Positions 44,901-47,787 of a DNA stretch of 64,000 nt are shown here, piece by piece. The translations under genes and the position numbers were made by a program. The notes under the pieces are model-generated. The model made no database searches, was not told where the DNA came from, and saw only the letters and a program-made list of their open reading frames with translations. The stretch is taken from assembly GCA_021186555.1 (NCBI GenBank), contig JAJKFL010000330.1, forward strand, positions 25,783,444 to 25,847,443, read 5' to 3'. Position 1 is the first letter of the stretch; each line of letters begins with the position of its first letter. The DNA comes from Reticulitermes speratus (taxonomy: Eukaryota; Arthropoda; Insecta; Blattodea; Rhinotermitidae).

Positions 44901-47776
44901 AAAGGTGAGCGGACATTTTATCACCTGATTGTTTTGAGTATTTATCTCTATAGATGGAACATCTTGCTAGGCTCTGAGCCTCTCTACTCCAGAAGTGACG
45001 GGTAAATGCTGATTTGAAATCTTCATAACATTTCAATGTGTGGGATATTGAAATCAGCCAGGAATGCGCCAATGGGTCTGTGATCGAACGTATGGCAATT
45101 GGTAACTGCAGGTCCTTAGGAACCGATTTCAGACGCAAATAATCGTCTAACTGTCTGAGATGAAAAATAGGGTTTATTTTAGAATAGTCACTGAAGTCAG
45201 GCAGTTTCACGTCGTTTGCAGTCAGGTAGTACACTGGTGCGCATTGGCGGTTAAATGTCTGGGAGAGGTCGGGAACAGTTGACTGTATAGCATGCGACCC
45301 AGAAGAACAATGCATATTACAATTTCTTTCACTCACACCATTCGCAATCCTTATGCTAGAGGACTCTGAAAGGTTAGTTTGGGCCAAAGGGTTCAAGTTA
45401 AGCTGATCATTTTGGTCACCAGCAGCTTGCAACTCGCCAACGTCGCAAACAGCTGATCGACCTGTTACCTCACTGGCCGCCGCTAACTTCACTTTCAAAG
45501 AGCTAATTTCTAAATTTACATTATGGAATTCTGATTTATTTCTTTCTACCGCTACTTGAAAATCTGCAACCTTTTCTTCCATCCCTTTCATGCTACTACT
45601 AACTTTCTCAATATCTGTCCCTGCTCTAAGTTGCCATCTAGCGTGATCTGCGGTTATCTCTTCACTGAACTTGCTGAAATCCTGCCTCACGCTTATTACC
45701 TCACCCTCCGTGTCATCTTTGTATTTTTGAATATCTTCAATTAGGGATTTGGATCTGGCGTTCACTTCACGGGCAATTCTTTCAACTCCCTTTCTGGTTT
45801 CTACTATGTGAGCATTAATTTTCTCCTGCAAATTATCACTTATACCTTCTATTGTTACTTTGACTTGTTGCAGTTCCTTATCAGTATCATTACGCAAGGC
45901 AGAAATATCCTGCGACATATTAGTTACCTCATTCTGAAATTTCTGCAATAATTCTTCTCTCAGATTAACTGTTTCGGACTGAAATTTCACTGTCAATTCT
46001 TCTGCTAGTTTTTGGTTCTCTACCCCGAATTTAGAAGTTAATTGTGAGGTCAAATTAGAAGTAATATCTGCCGCCAATTTAACATTCTCTGCCTTGAAAT
46101 TGGAGTTCACTGTCTCAACTGCGGTAGCAATATCCGCTTTCAGACTGCTTACAACATCTAACAACAACACATGTAATTGCATAGTTGACATGGTTGCCTT
46201 TTCCGATTCTATGACTGCACTATGTTCAATGCTGCCTTCCTGCCTTGTTAACAGAGTTGGAGCCGTTACTACTACGCCTTCGTCAGTTGAAGTTTCATCT
46301 TCAACACCTACCTCACTTACTTCTACTAAACTATTTACTTGATTTTCACTTTCATCAGTCTCTGATGCTGGAACTGTTCGGTTTCTCAAATTTCGCTCAG
46401 CCATTTTGTTTCAACTCTTTACACAAAGATTTACACAAATTTTACACTGTATACCTGGTGACTTTCTGTAGAATCAGGCTGCACAATGTACGCCGTTAAG
46501 GCAGGATCGCTGATCCTTGATGGAGGCTCGGCTGCCGATGTAAGCTGCCAGGGCGGTCGGACGTGAGGTTGCTCGCTAACTTTACACCATCGTTAGTAGC
46601 TAGTCGGAGGCTTGCTAATACTGATGTACACAGATCCGTTTTTCTTTCTTTGGTGCCGTGGTAACTGAAGAAGGTTTTCTTCTTTATCCGGGCCCCAACG
46701 TTGATGCGCCACTTCTTATAACCGAACTTTGCTGGTTACTTTTTATTAATTTGATATACATCAAATTAAGAGACTGTTCTCTTCAAAAAGGTTAACTTTG
46801 TTTATTTTATTACAATACAACGTTAGCACAAAACCATCCGTCTACTCTTTTCCTTTTACTCCCGCCAACTGCCTCGGGACCACAGGTCCCTTGTCCTTCC
46901 AGCTATTTTTAGACGAGTGGAAGGGGAGAGCCGAACTGCCCTAACAGTACTGGTATTTGAAAGCTTCTATAATGTTCGGCTACAAACTTTTGCGATTTTA
47001 TCCTCCGTATATTGCATACTTACTTTACCTTGTGTCAGGTTATGAATTTTTATCTAGATTTTTGATAGGCACATACAGAAATGGATGCTGCCACGCACAT
47101 CTATTGCCCTTAAATGTACTTTCACATTCATAAAAATTCCACAACAGCAGATGAAAGAATTTGAGCACATCCACAAGTATGCTCAGAACCACAACAAAAC
47201 AAAAGTTCCATTCTTACTTGCAAGTTGGTGGGATCTTTGTAGCTCTCGTCTGAAGCTGCTTGAAGTTTCTCATATATCCAAGATTCGAGTTCATCTGCAT
47301 CTCGTTTAAAGTACTGAAAAAATAAAGTTATATGACAATACCTCCAATTTAAATATGCACCTGCACATTTTGGTTATGTATACTTAGTTACTGAATTGGG
47401 GTCTATTCATGATTAAGTAATATTCCATACTAGAGGAATGCACTCTGTACTCAACCACAATGCACTCCAGCTCTTCACACTTGGTGCACTCTACACATCT
47501 CACCTATCTTCAAATTTCAGTTCTACTTTTGGTTACATTCCAGTACAATGGCTACACGAGCCAACCTCTTATTTCCCAAATCATGAGATACACACTACAG
47601 GGGCACAAATATCATGGCCACAATACCTGGAACCGCCGGGAATCTTCCAACTTCTCCCTCTTTGCCCTTGCTTCGGACTTGAAGTCTCCATACCGATGCA
47701 ATACTTGCTCTCTACGCTCCTGTATATCCTCAGCTGTCTCCAGTATCTTCACTTCCTTTGGCGTTATTTGATCCAT
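603..47776 (-). CDS. alpha-Spec: Alpha-spectrin (37 coding exons, C-terminal exon outside window)
   Basis: Alpha-spectrin is the antiparallel partner of beta-spectrin in the actin-linked submembrane skeleton. Thirty-seven exons read from the ATG at 47,776 down to 603. Every junction has an AG acceptor and a GT donor, except one GC donor, and all phases match. The joined frame is 7,122 nt, 2,374 codons with no stop. Fly-type alpha-spectrins are about 2,415 residues, so only the last exon (about 40 residues) is missing, beyond base 1. The protein is a chain of triple-helical spectrin repeats with recurring patterns such as D-Y-G-(K/R)-D-L and (K/R)-K-H. An SH3 domain (about residues 970-1025, with ALYDY and WWKVE) sits mid-chain, and EF-hands lie near residues 2275-2335. 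The start fits the family: a partial N-terminal repeat helix that pairs with the beta-spectrin C terminus. Introns are loaded with mobile elements, but the coding exons are undamaged. Confidence 0.98.
1210..1588 (-). CDS. alpha-Spec: alpha-spectrin exon 37 (residues 2193-2318, first EF-hand)
   Basis: 379 nt. Begins [20 protein letters not shown]. It includes [19 protein letters not shown] and the EF-hand [17 protein letters not shown], whose loop holds the expected acidic positions. Ends EFENIL plus one base. The EF-hand region sits near the actin-binding end of the spectrin dimer. Confidence 0.98.
1808..2395 (+). mobile_element. Internally deleted mariner-like (DDE/D) element with about 110-bp terminal inverted repeats
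   Basis: A 588-bp element lies in the intron between spectrin exons 36 and 37. The ends match as inverted repeats for about 110 bp with few mismatches; the tips read CAGGG(C/T)ATACACAAAAG, and the flanks are TATATA on both sides. It resembles the element at 62,810-63,494 in tip sequence and encoded protein, so they are probably related families. Confidence 0.9.
2017..2274 (+). pseudogene. C-terminal transposase fragment, mariner-like
   Basis: The frame reads [19 protein letters not shown] and ends at a stop at 2,272. The SPDL-P-DFFLWG block is the region of the last catalytic acidic residue in Tc1/mariner-type transposases. The N-terminal DNA-binding part and the first catalytic residues are missing, so this copy cannot make an active enzyme. 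Confidence 0.85.
2943..2997 (-). CDS. alpha-Spec: alpha-spectrin exon 36 (residues 2174-2192)
   Basis: A 55-nt small exon. Completes R, then [18 protein letters not shown]. Acceptor TTGCAG, donor GTTTGT. Too short to stand out by itself; placed by the match to flanking exons and by phase. Confidence 0.95.
4760..4935 (+). repeat. Possible tRNA-derived SINE
   Basis: Two pol III promoter-like boxes are spaced as in a tRNA: an A box TGGCTGAGGTGG at 4,778-4,789 and a B-box-like GGTCCACTC at 4,821-4,829. The sequence after the B box is unrelated to tRNA. The limits are estimated. Confidence 0.55.
5504..5616 (-). CDS. alpha-Spec: alpha-spectrin exon 35 (residues 2137-2173)
   Basis: 113 nt. Begins [16 protein letters not shown] and ends QWLTET plus AG. 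The donor is GC (AG|GCAAGT), the usual strong context for U2-type GC-AG introns. Confidence 0.96.
6332..6701 (-). CDS. alpha-Spec: alpha-spectrin exon 34 (residues 2013-2136)
   Basis: 370 nt. Completes R, then [16 protein letters not shown], the highly conserved [19 protein letters not shown] segment and NLQKIIK. Acceptor ATATTAG, donor GTATTT. Confidence 0.98.
6832..8101 (-). mobile_element. Non-autonomous piggyBac-type element with TTAA duplications
   Basis: TTAA occurs immediately outside both ends (6,828-6,831 and 8,102-8,105), the signature of piggyBac insertion. The tips are inverted repeats: CCTTTAAGAGCCG on the left and the reverse complement of CCTTTAAAAGCCG on the right. Near the left end the motif ACGGACAnnnnTGTCC occurs twice. 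It lies in the intron between spectrin exons 33 and 34. Only a short coding remnant is left. Confidence 0.85.
7456..7536 (-). pseudogene. 26-codon ORF resembling a piggyBac transposase N terminus
   Basis: The ATG at 7,536 opens [20 protein letters not shown] and closes 26 codons later. A basic start followed by an acidic stretch rich in D, E and S is typical of piggyBac transposase N termini. Given its place inside the TTAA-flanked element, it is likely the truncated start of that gene. Confidence 0.6.
8405..8700 (-). repeat. tRNA-derived SINE
   Basis: On the minus strand the head has an A box (GTGGCCGTGCGGTC) and a canonical B box (GGGTTTGAATCCC) at tRNA spacing. About 190 bp of unrelated body follows, then an A-rich tail (A17 then TATATA) at the low-coordinate end. 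The TA-rich tract beyond is probably an expanded tail. Confidence 0.85.
9144..9310. repeat. Degraded MITE copy, piggyBac-like family
   Basis: Shares its head (CCCTCTAGCACC), the internal TGATGCTCAAAAC and a TGGTCTCCTGCGCAT block with the better copy at 16,463-16,626. The right end is eroded and no clean TTAA pair remains. Confidence 0.55.
9491..9662. repeat. Possible TTAA-flanked MITE
   Basis: TTAA lies at both ends (9,491 and 9,659). The tips CCCTTAAATG and (reverse) CACTTCATTG are weakly inverted. No coding sequence. Confidence 0.45.
10307..10427 (-). CDS. alpha-Spec: alpha-spectrin exon 33 (residues 1973-2012)
   Basis: 121 nt. Completes G, then [19 protein letters not shown] through RHADVIA plus two bases. 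Acceptor TTAACAG, donor GTATGC. Confidence 0.97.
11018..11184. repeat. piggyBac-like MITE with TTAA ends
   Basis: The ends read TTAACTCTTTGGCA and, in reverse, TTAACTCTTCGGCA, a clear terminal inverted repeat including the TTAA target. The 167-bp sequence is non-coding and lies in the intron between spectrin exons 32 and 33. Confidence 0.7.
11410..11614 (-). CDS. alpha-Spec: alpha-spectrin exon 32 (residues 1905-1972)
   Basis: 205 nt. Begins [17 protein letters not shown] and ends QETFDA plus one base. Acceptor GCACAG, donor GTGATA. Confidence 0.97.
12105..12125 (+). repeat. Homopolymer C tract (21 bp)
   Basis: Twenty-one consecutive Cs inside an intron. The length may be affected by sequencing or assembly error. 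Confidence 0.9.
12915..13119 (-). CDS. alpha-Spec: alpha-spectrin exon 31 (residues 1836-1904)
   Basis: 205 nt. Completes S, then [18 protein letters not shown] through QRCQQLQ. The acceptor is unusual: the pyrimidine tract is 11 consecutive Cs followed by TCAAG. Confidence 0.96.
13237..13413. repeat. pogo-type MITE, copy 1
   Basis: The tips GTAGAACCC and GGGTTCTAC are inverted, and the body (CAAGGGACCAGAGGATTAGG and onward) is nearly identical to the copy at 38,345-38,519. Length is about 175 bp. The left tip has a G for C change, so the CAGT start is lost on that side. Confidence 0.85.
14518..14648 (-). CDS. alpha-Spec: alpha-spectrin exon 30 (residues 1793-1835)
   Basis: 131 nt. Begins [16 protein letters not shown] and ends EEEEAWI plus two bases. 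Acceptor TTATTCAG, donor GTGAGG. Confidence 0.97.
15853..16039 (-). CDS. alpha-Spec: alpha-spectrin exon 29 (residues 1730-1792)
   Basis: 187 nt. Completes K, then [18 protein letters not shown] through GVPEIEQ. Acceptor TTTTGCAG, donor GTTGGT. Confidence 0.97.
16463..16626. repeat. piggyBac-like MITE
   Basis: Tips CCCTTTTGCACC and, in reverse, CCCTTTGGCACC. The left flank is TTAA and the right flank TTGA (one change). The internal TGATGGTCAAAATGCC block recurs in the pieces at 9,144 and 38,920. Confidence 0.75.
16674..16869 (-). CDS. alpha-Spec: alpha-spectrin exon 28 (residues 1665-1729)
   Basis: 196 nt. Completes D, then [14 protein letters not shown] through ADEESWI plus two bases. Acceptor GTTGTTAG, donor GTAAGA. 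Confidence 0.97.
18415..18670 (-). CDS. alpha-Spec: alpha-spectrin exon 27 (residues 1580-1664)
   Basis: 256 nt. Begins [16 protein letters not shown] and ends DDRIK plus one base. Acceptor GCTGTAG, donor GTATAC. Confidence 0.97.
19608..19853. mobile_element. Fold-back element with 14-bp target-site duplication
   Basis: Two inverted arms of about 73 bp (19,607-19,679 and 19,762-19,836) face each other across a spacer that holds a perfect 20-bp palindrome at 19,680-19,699. The whole is flanked by the direct repeat ACCTATTTCATACC (19,594-19,607 and 19,854-19,867). A long duplication like this points to insertion by a retroelement-type nick, not a cut-and-paste transposase. The right arm includes a hammerhead-like motif (19,735-19,772). 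Confidence 0.8.
19870..20160 (+). pseudogene. Probable LINE reverse-transcriptase tail relic
   Basis: The plus strand reads [16 protein letters not shown] followed later by [15 protein letters not shown], in the style of the region after the reverse-transcriptase domain in insect LINEs (R-RWFGHV-RM, then a W-rich end). No intact frame. Confidence 0.45.
20321..20540 (-). CDS. alpha-Spec: alpha-spectrin exon 26 (residues 1506-1579)
   Basis: 220 nt. Completes S, then [17 protein letters not shown] through GSEEAVQ. Acceptor CTTTCAG, donor GTTGGT. Confidence 0.97.
21644..21822 (-). CDS. alpha-Spec: alpha-spectrin exon 25 (residues 1447-1505)
   Basis: 179 nt. Begins [15 protein letters not shown] and ends TLQQF plus two bases. 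Acceptor TTTTCAG, donor GTATGT. Confidence 0.97.
22448..22643 (-). CDS. alpha-Spec: alpha-spectrin exon 24 (residues 1381-1446)
   Basis: 196 nt. Completes K, then [18 protein letters not shown] through DFDKAINAH. Donor GTAAGT; the frame stays open past it, so the junction was set by the match to exon 25. Confidence 0.96.
22729..22877 (-). CDS. alpha-Spec: alpha-spectrin exon 23 (residues 1332-1380)
   Basis: 149 nt. Begins [16 protein letters not shown] and ends RQELEK with a split codon. Acceptor GTTTCAG, donor GTAAGC. Confidence 0.97.
23621..23662 (-). CDS. Candidate 42-nt alternative microexon of alpha-spectrin (14 codons)
   Basis: On the minus strand an acceptor (TTCTTATAG) is followed by exactly 14 open codons, [14 protein letters not shown], and a donor GTACAC. 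Both flanking junctions are phase 0, so inclusion would add 14 residues in frame. The peptide resembles the start of exon 23 ([13 protein letters not shown]), so it looks like a duplicated, shortened exon start. It could be a cassette exon or a dead copy; transcript reads are needed. Confidence 0.5.
23663..27568 (-). other. Main part of the long intron between spectrin exons 22 and 23
   Basis: 3.9 kb with no recognised repeat family and no other exon-like segment apart from the microexon at its lower border. Unusually free of identifiable transposons compared with the other long introns. Confidence 0.5.
27569..27850 (-). CDS. alpha-Spec: alpha-spectrin exon 22 (residues 1238-1331)
   Basis: 282 nt, phase 0. 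Begins [13 protein letters not shown] and ends [10 protein letters not shown]. Donor GTAAGG. It is followed by the 4.7-kb intron that holds the candidate microexon. Confidence 0.97.
27932..28168 (-). CDS. alpha-Spec: alpha-spectrin exon 21 (residues 1159-1237)
   Basis: 237 nt, phase 0. Begins [15 protein letters not shown] and ends LAALGDK. Acceptor GTTCAG, donor GTAACA. Confidence 0.97.
28342..28515. repeat. pogo-type MITE, related family
   Basis: A 174-bp sequence flanked by TA, with tips CAGTAAAACCCC and GGGGTTTTACTG. The body differs from the 13,237/38,345 family, but the layout and tips are the same type. Intron between spectrin exons 20 and 21. Confidence 0.85.
28571..28768 (-). CDS. 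alpha-Spec: alpha-spectrin exon 20 (residues 1093-1158)
   Basis: 198 nt, phase 0. Begins [18 protein letters not shown] and ends LKIQTQIE. Acceptor CTTTAG, donor GTGAGC. Confidence 0.97.
28963..29223 (-). CDS. alpha-Spec: alpha-spectrin exon 19 (residues 1006-1092, SH3 second half)
   Basis: 261 nt, phase 0. Begins [19 protein letters not shown], the second half of the SH3 fold with its tandem tryptophans and PAAYV strand. Repeat sequence then resumes and ends TWIKDK. Confidence 0.98.
29306..29440 (-). CDS. alpha-Spec: alpha-spectrin exon 18 (residues 961-1005, SH3 first half)
   Basis: 135 nt, phase 0. Begins [16 protein letters not shown] and continues through the ALYDY motif to LLNSNNK. 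This is the first half of the SH3 domain, which in spectrins is embedded inside a repeat near the middle of the chain. Confidence 0.98.
29637..29864 (-). CDS. alpha-Spec: alpha-spectrin exon 17 (residues 885-960)
   Basis: 228 nt, phase 0. Begins [15 protein letters not shown] and ends REQAQSCR. Acceptor TCCACAG, donor GTGAGT. A degraded tandem copy of its 5' part lies just upstream in the intron (29,948-30,066). Confidence 0.97.
29948..30066 (-). pseudogene. Decayed tandem copy of spectrin exon 17 5' end and adjoining intron
   Basis: About 119 bp repeats the exon 17 start and the intron before it at an offset of 127 bp. The copy still reads [15 protein letters not shown] in the same frame but has lost the acceptor context (TAAGCAC in place of CACAGCGC), so it should not be spliced. 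Confidence 0.8.
30879..31084 (-). CDS. alpha-Spec: alpha-spectrin exon 16 (residues 816-884)
   Basis: 206 nt. Completes the G codon, then [20 protein letters not shown] through LKEKALQ. Acceptor ATTCAG, donor GTCAGT. Confidence 0.97.
31345..31504 (-). CDS. alpha-Spec: alpha-spectrin exon 15 (residues 763-815)
   Basis: 160 nt. Begins [14 protein letters not shown] and ends AASTNR plus one base. Acceptor AACTAG, donor GTAAGA. Confidence 0.97.
32035..32400 (-). pseudogene. LINE 3' coding relic (minus strand)
   Basis: Two overlapping frames on the minus strand read [20 protein letters not shown] and later [20 protein letters not shown]. This is the post-reverse-transcriptase end of a LINE family common in insects (Y-CE-WSLTL, ENR-L, LAQDR--W). 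Frameshifts separate the blocks. It matches the plus-strand relic at 59,245-59,490. Intron between spectrin exons 14 and 15. Confidence 0.75.
32473..32625 (-). CDS. alpha-Spec: alpha-spectrin exon 14 (residues 712-762)
   Basis: 153 nt, phase 0. Begins [19 protein letters not shown] and ends NIKAKE. Acceptor TTTCTAG, donor GTGTGT. Confidence 0.97.
33618..33802 (-). CDS. alpha-Spec: alpha-spectrin exon 13 (residues 650-711)
   Basis: 185 nt. Completes the D codon split from exon 12, then [16 protein letters not shown] through [10 protein letters not shown]. Acceptor CATGCAG, donor GTAGGT. Confidence 0.97.
34482..34614 (-). CDS. alpha-Spec: alpha-spectrin exon 12 (residues 606-649)
   Basis: 133 nt. 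Begins [19 protein letters not shown] and ends HYAA plus one base. Donor GTAATA. Confidence 0.96.
34754..34909 (-). CDS. alpha-Spec: alpha-spectrin exon 11 (residues 554-605)
   Basis: 156 nt, phase 0. Begins [16 protein letters not shown] and ends ATDDSYL. Acceptor TTCTTAG, donor GTAAGC. Confidence 0.96.
35165..35353 (-). CDS. alpha-Spec: alpha-spectrin exon 10 (residues 491-553)
   Basis: 189 nt, phase 0. Begins [19 protein letters not shown] and ends AQRRAM. Donor GTGAGT. Confidence 0.97.
35437..35676 (-). CDS. alpha-Spec: alpha-spectrin exon 9 (residues 411-490)
   Basis: 240 nt, phase 0. Begins [10 protein letters not shown] and ends ADTWMAKQE. Acceptor GTTTTCAG, donor GTAAGC. Contains [13 protein letters not shown], a spectrin-repeat helix A segment. 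Confidence 0.97.
36526..36693 (-). CDS. alpha-Spec: alpha-spectrin exon 8 (residues 355-410)
   Basis: 168 nt, phase 0. Begins [15 protein letters not shown] and ends LLERHQEHK. Its end resembles exon 22 (LLERHQ), a reminder that spectrin repeats arose by internal duplication. Confidence 0.96.
36694..38344 (-). other. Long spectrin intron 7 before the MITE, nothing recognised
   Basis: AT-rich, with a short stretch of G runs near 37,490. No coding or repeat homology identified. Confidence 0.5.
38345..38519. repeat. pogo-type MITE, copy 2 (TA target duplication)
   Basis: Intact 175-bp copy: TA, then CAGTAGAACCC ... GGGTTCTACTG, then TA. CAGT tips and a TA duplication are typical of pogo/Tigger-derived MITEs. 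A second copy of this family lies in the same gene. Confidence 0.9.
38885..38918. repeat. (TA)n microsatellite
   Basis: About 34 bp of alternating T and A. Confidence 0.9.
38920..39035. repeat. Fragment of the same piggyBac-like MITE family
   Basis: Contains TGATGATCAAAATGCCGTA and a TTCTGGTCTTCTGCAGATCA block in the same order as the copy at 16,463, directly after a (TA)n tract. Only the right two-thirds is present. Confidence 0.55.
39242..39412 (-). CDS. alpha-Spec: alpha-spectrin exon 7 (residues 298-354)
   Basis: 171 nt, phase 0. Begins [15 protein letters not shown] and ends SLTAKAK. Acceptor ATTTCAG; the donor GTTTGC is weak but agrees with the next exon. Confidence 0.96.
39508..39696 (-). 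CDS. alpha-Spec: alpha-spectrin exon 6 (residues 235-297)
   Basis: 189 nt, phase 0. Begins [13 protein letters not shown] and ends [11 protein letters not shown]. Acceptor TTCCTAG, donor GTAGAA. Confidence 0.97.
40523..40842 (-). CDS. alpha-Spec: alpha-spectrin exon 5 (residues 128-234)
   Basis: 320 nt completing a split codon from exon 4. Reads [14 protein letters not shown] through [10 protein letters not shown]. Contains most of one spectrin repeat (VMFWINDKE, then [17 protein letters not shown]). Donor GTAAGA. Confidence 0.97.
41281..41416 (-). CDS. alpha-Spec: alpha-spectrin exon 4 (residues 83-127)
   Basis: 136 nt, begins [13 protein letters not shown] and ends RRRL plus one base. Acceptor CTTTCAG, donor GTAAGC. 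It continues directly from exon 3 although 5.8 kb of intron, including the LTR element, lies between. Confidence 0.97.
42205..42234. repeat. (ATC)n microsatellite
   Basis: About ten perfect ATC units in the intron between spectrin exons 3 and 4, outside the LTR element. Confidence 0.9.
42503..42770 (-). repeat. 3' LTR of the Gypsy-type element
   Basis: 268 bp, a direct repeat of 46,717-46,984. Begins TGTAGCCGAAC and ends GTTCGGTTATA on the minus strand, giving short inverted tips. Confidence 0.93.
42771..42784 (-). other. Polypurine tract of the LTR element
   Basis: On the minus strand GGGGGGGAGTAGT runs directly into the 3' LTR, the position used to prime plus-strand DNA synthesis. Confidence 0.7.
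42785..43061 (-). other. Non-coding remnant between the truncated pol and the 3' LTR
   Basis: About 280 bp, AT-rich, no recognisable RT, RNase H or integrase motif on either strand. It probably contains the junction of the internal deletion and the element's 3' leader. Confidence 0.6.
43062..44207 (-). CDS. Aspartic protease and start of pol of the LTR element (truncated)
   Basis: The frame is open from about 44,250 and is shown from the first plausible codon. The aspartic protease core is clear: [11 protein letters not shown] is the catalytic D-S-G motif (about residues 31-41), and a later VILGANFF matches the hydrophobic-G-hydrophobic flap region of these enzymes. A long acidic linker follows, then [14 protein letters not shown], the entry to the reverse-transcriptase domain. 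It then runs out of homology and stops. The break lies at about 43,100. Confidence 0.85.
   Translation of the reverse strand: MAIYYLNDLRLPASPHVKLMFANKEVTAVVDSGAEVCLMSERIYEELKLAGLPTLELPVEGAILITALGTRSKRIKKQVLLQFSLETDKFEQNFLVCSQLIGPVILGANFFNEYGIVLDFKGQCLCYDMGGEVRIRPFEKFQETNSEAANTGFAKDCVVRHTGHTSVTPPLEDTPRAICSIPVYLQEVCEVRREISNYENALSGSYEDRESMSHVDLYCKNMKKGIGKGKQNLMSEDALSLSDDENDNVDEDDNNDVKLNENAKGTGSDYDEMQSRQMNGARMDSLKPVSPDPRCMTAEGVVSLIEENENLTSNEKRQLVQLLLKYLNNLTTKPGICKSFEYKFEVNSSAPVVGHSRPIPFSLRPLVRRQIRLGTLCLTQT
44359..46404 (-). CDS. gag-like protein of the LTR element (681 aa)
   Basis: An intact frame starting [16 protein letters not shown]. The first third is acidic and then heptad-like, with many E, K, L and N residues (about 75-310), suggesting a coiled coil. 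A retrotransposon-gag domain follows at about 395-560 ([14 protein letters not shown] ... [16 protein letters not shown] ... [12 protein letters not shown]). The tail is Arg/Asn-rich and no CCHC zinc knuckle is visible. It would build the particle that packages element RNA. It ends just before a separate pol frame, implying frameshifting or reinitiation for pol. Confidence 0.85.
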   Translation of the reverse strand: MAERNLRNRTVPASETDESENQVNSLVEVSEVGVEDETSTDEGVVVTAPTLLTRQEGSIEHSAVIESEKATMSTMQLHVLLLDVVSSLKADIATAVETVNSNFKAENVKLAADITSNLTSQLTSKFGVENQKLAEELTVKFQSETVNLREELLQKFQNEVTNMSQDISALRNDTDKELQQVKVTIEGISDNLQEKINAHIVETRKGVERIAREVNARSKSLIEDIQKYKDDTEGEVISVRQDFSKFSEEITADHARWQLRAGTDIEKVSSSMKGMEEKVADFQVAVERNKSEFHNVNLEISSLKVKLAAASEVTGRSAVCDVGELQAAGDQNDQLNLNPLAQTNLSESSSIRIANGVSERNCNMHCSSGSHAIQSTVPDLSQTFNRQCAPVYYLTANDVKLPDFSDYSKINPIFHLRQLDDYLRLKSVPKDLQLPIAIRSITDPLAHSWLISISHTLKCYEDFKSAFTRHFWSREAQSLARCSIYRDKYSKQSGDKMSAHLLKYAVLATYLEPNIPDCELISALQFHFPLFIQRILATAPLQTVQDAVDILKRLEMMEDHDPAPRPNPVPPFRNNPSRSFQSRGNERTEDNSRFVRQAYYSRASNFARDGPNSRNVNVRNRSDFGNRAERYGQPLQSSRPVVLPDLDPNAPAFSRNPQQDDSNEHYRQVNSNRCRDGASLN
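46692..46711 (-). other. Primer-binding site of the LTR element (tRNA-Lys-like)
   Basis: Reads TGGCGCATCAACGTTGGGGC five bases inside the 5' LTR. It is close to the common Lys-tRNA primer site (TGGCGC...CAACGT...GGGGC) with three base differences or insertions. Confidence 0.7.
46717..46984 (-). repeat. 5' LTR of the Gypsy-type element
   Basis: 268 bp, apparently identical to the 3' LTR. It contains the promoter and start site of the element by position; no TATA box was assigned. Confidence 0.93.
47218..47313 (-). CDS. alpha-Spec: alpha-spectrin exon 3 (residues 51-82)
   Basis: 96 nt, phase 0 at both ends. Begins [12 protein letters not shown] and ends DPTNLQ. Acceptor TTTTCAG, donor GTAAGA. 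The intron downstream is the one that received the LTR retrotransposon. Confidence 0.97.
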
Positions 47777-47787
47777 ATTACAGTCTT
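47627..47787 (-). CDS. alpha-Spec: alpha-spectrin exon 2 (first coding exon, residues 1-50)
   Basis: The acceptor at 47,788-47,789 leaves 11 nt of 5' UTR before the ATG at 47,776. The 150 coding bases begin [10 protein letters not shown] and end SRRFQ, phase 0, donor GTATTG. This is the lone N-terminal helix that completes a repeat with beta-spectrin at the tetramer site. Confidence 0.96.

Larger units (their letters stand above)
42503..46984 (-). mobile_element. Truncated Gypsy-type LTR retrotransposon (LTR-gag-protease-LTR)
   Basis: A 4.48-kb element on the minus strand in the intron between spectrin exons 3 and 4. Two 268-bp LTRs flank it and look identical by eye. Just inside the 5' LTR is a primer-binding site and just inside the 3' LTR a purine tract. 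The flanks share AACT or AACTT as a target duplication. gag and protease frames are open, but the sequence jumps from the very start of reverse transcriptase to a short non-coding stretch and the 3' LTR. RT, RNase H and integrase are missing. It needs enzymes supplied in trans. Confidence 0.93.
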
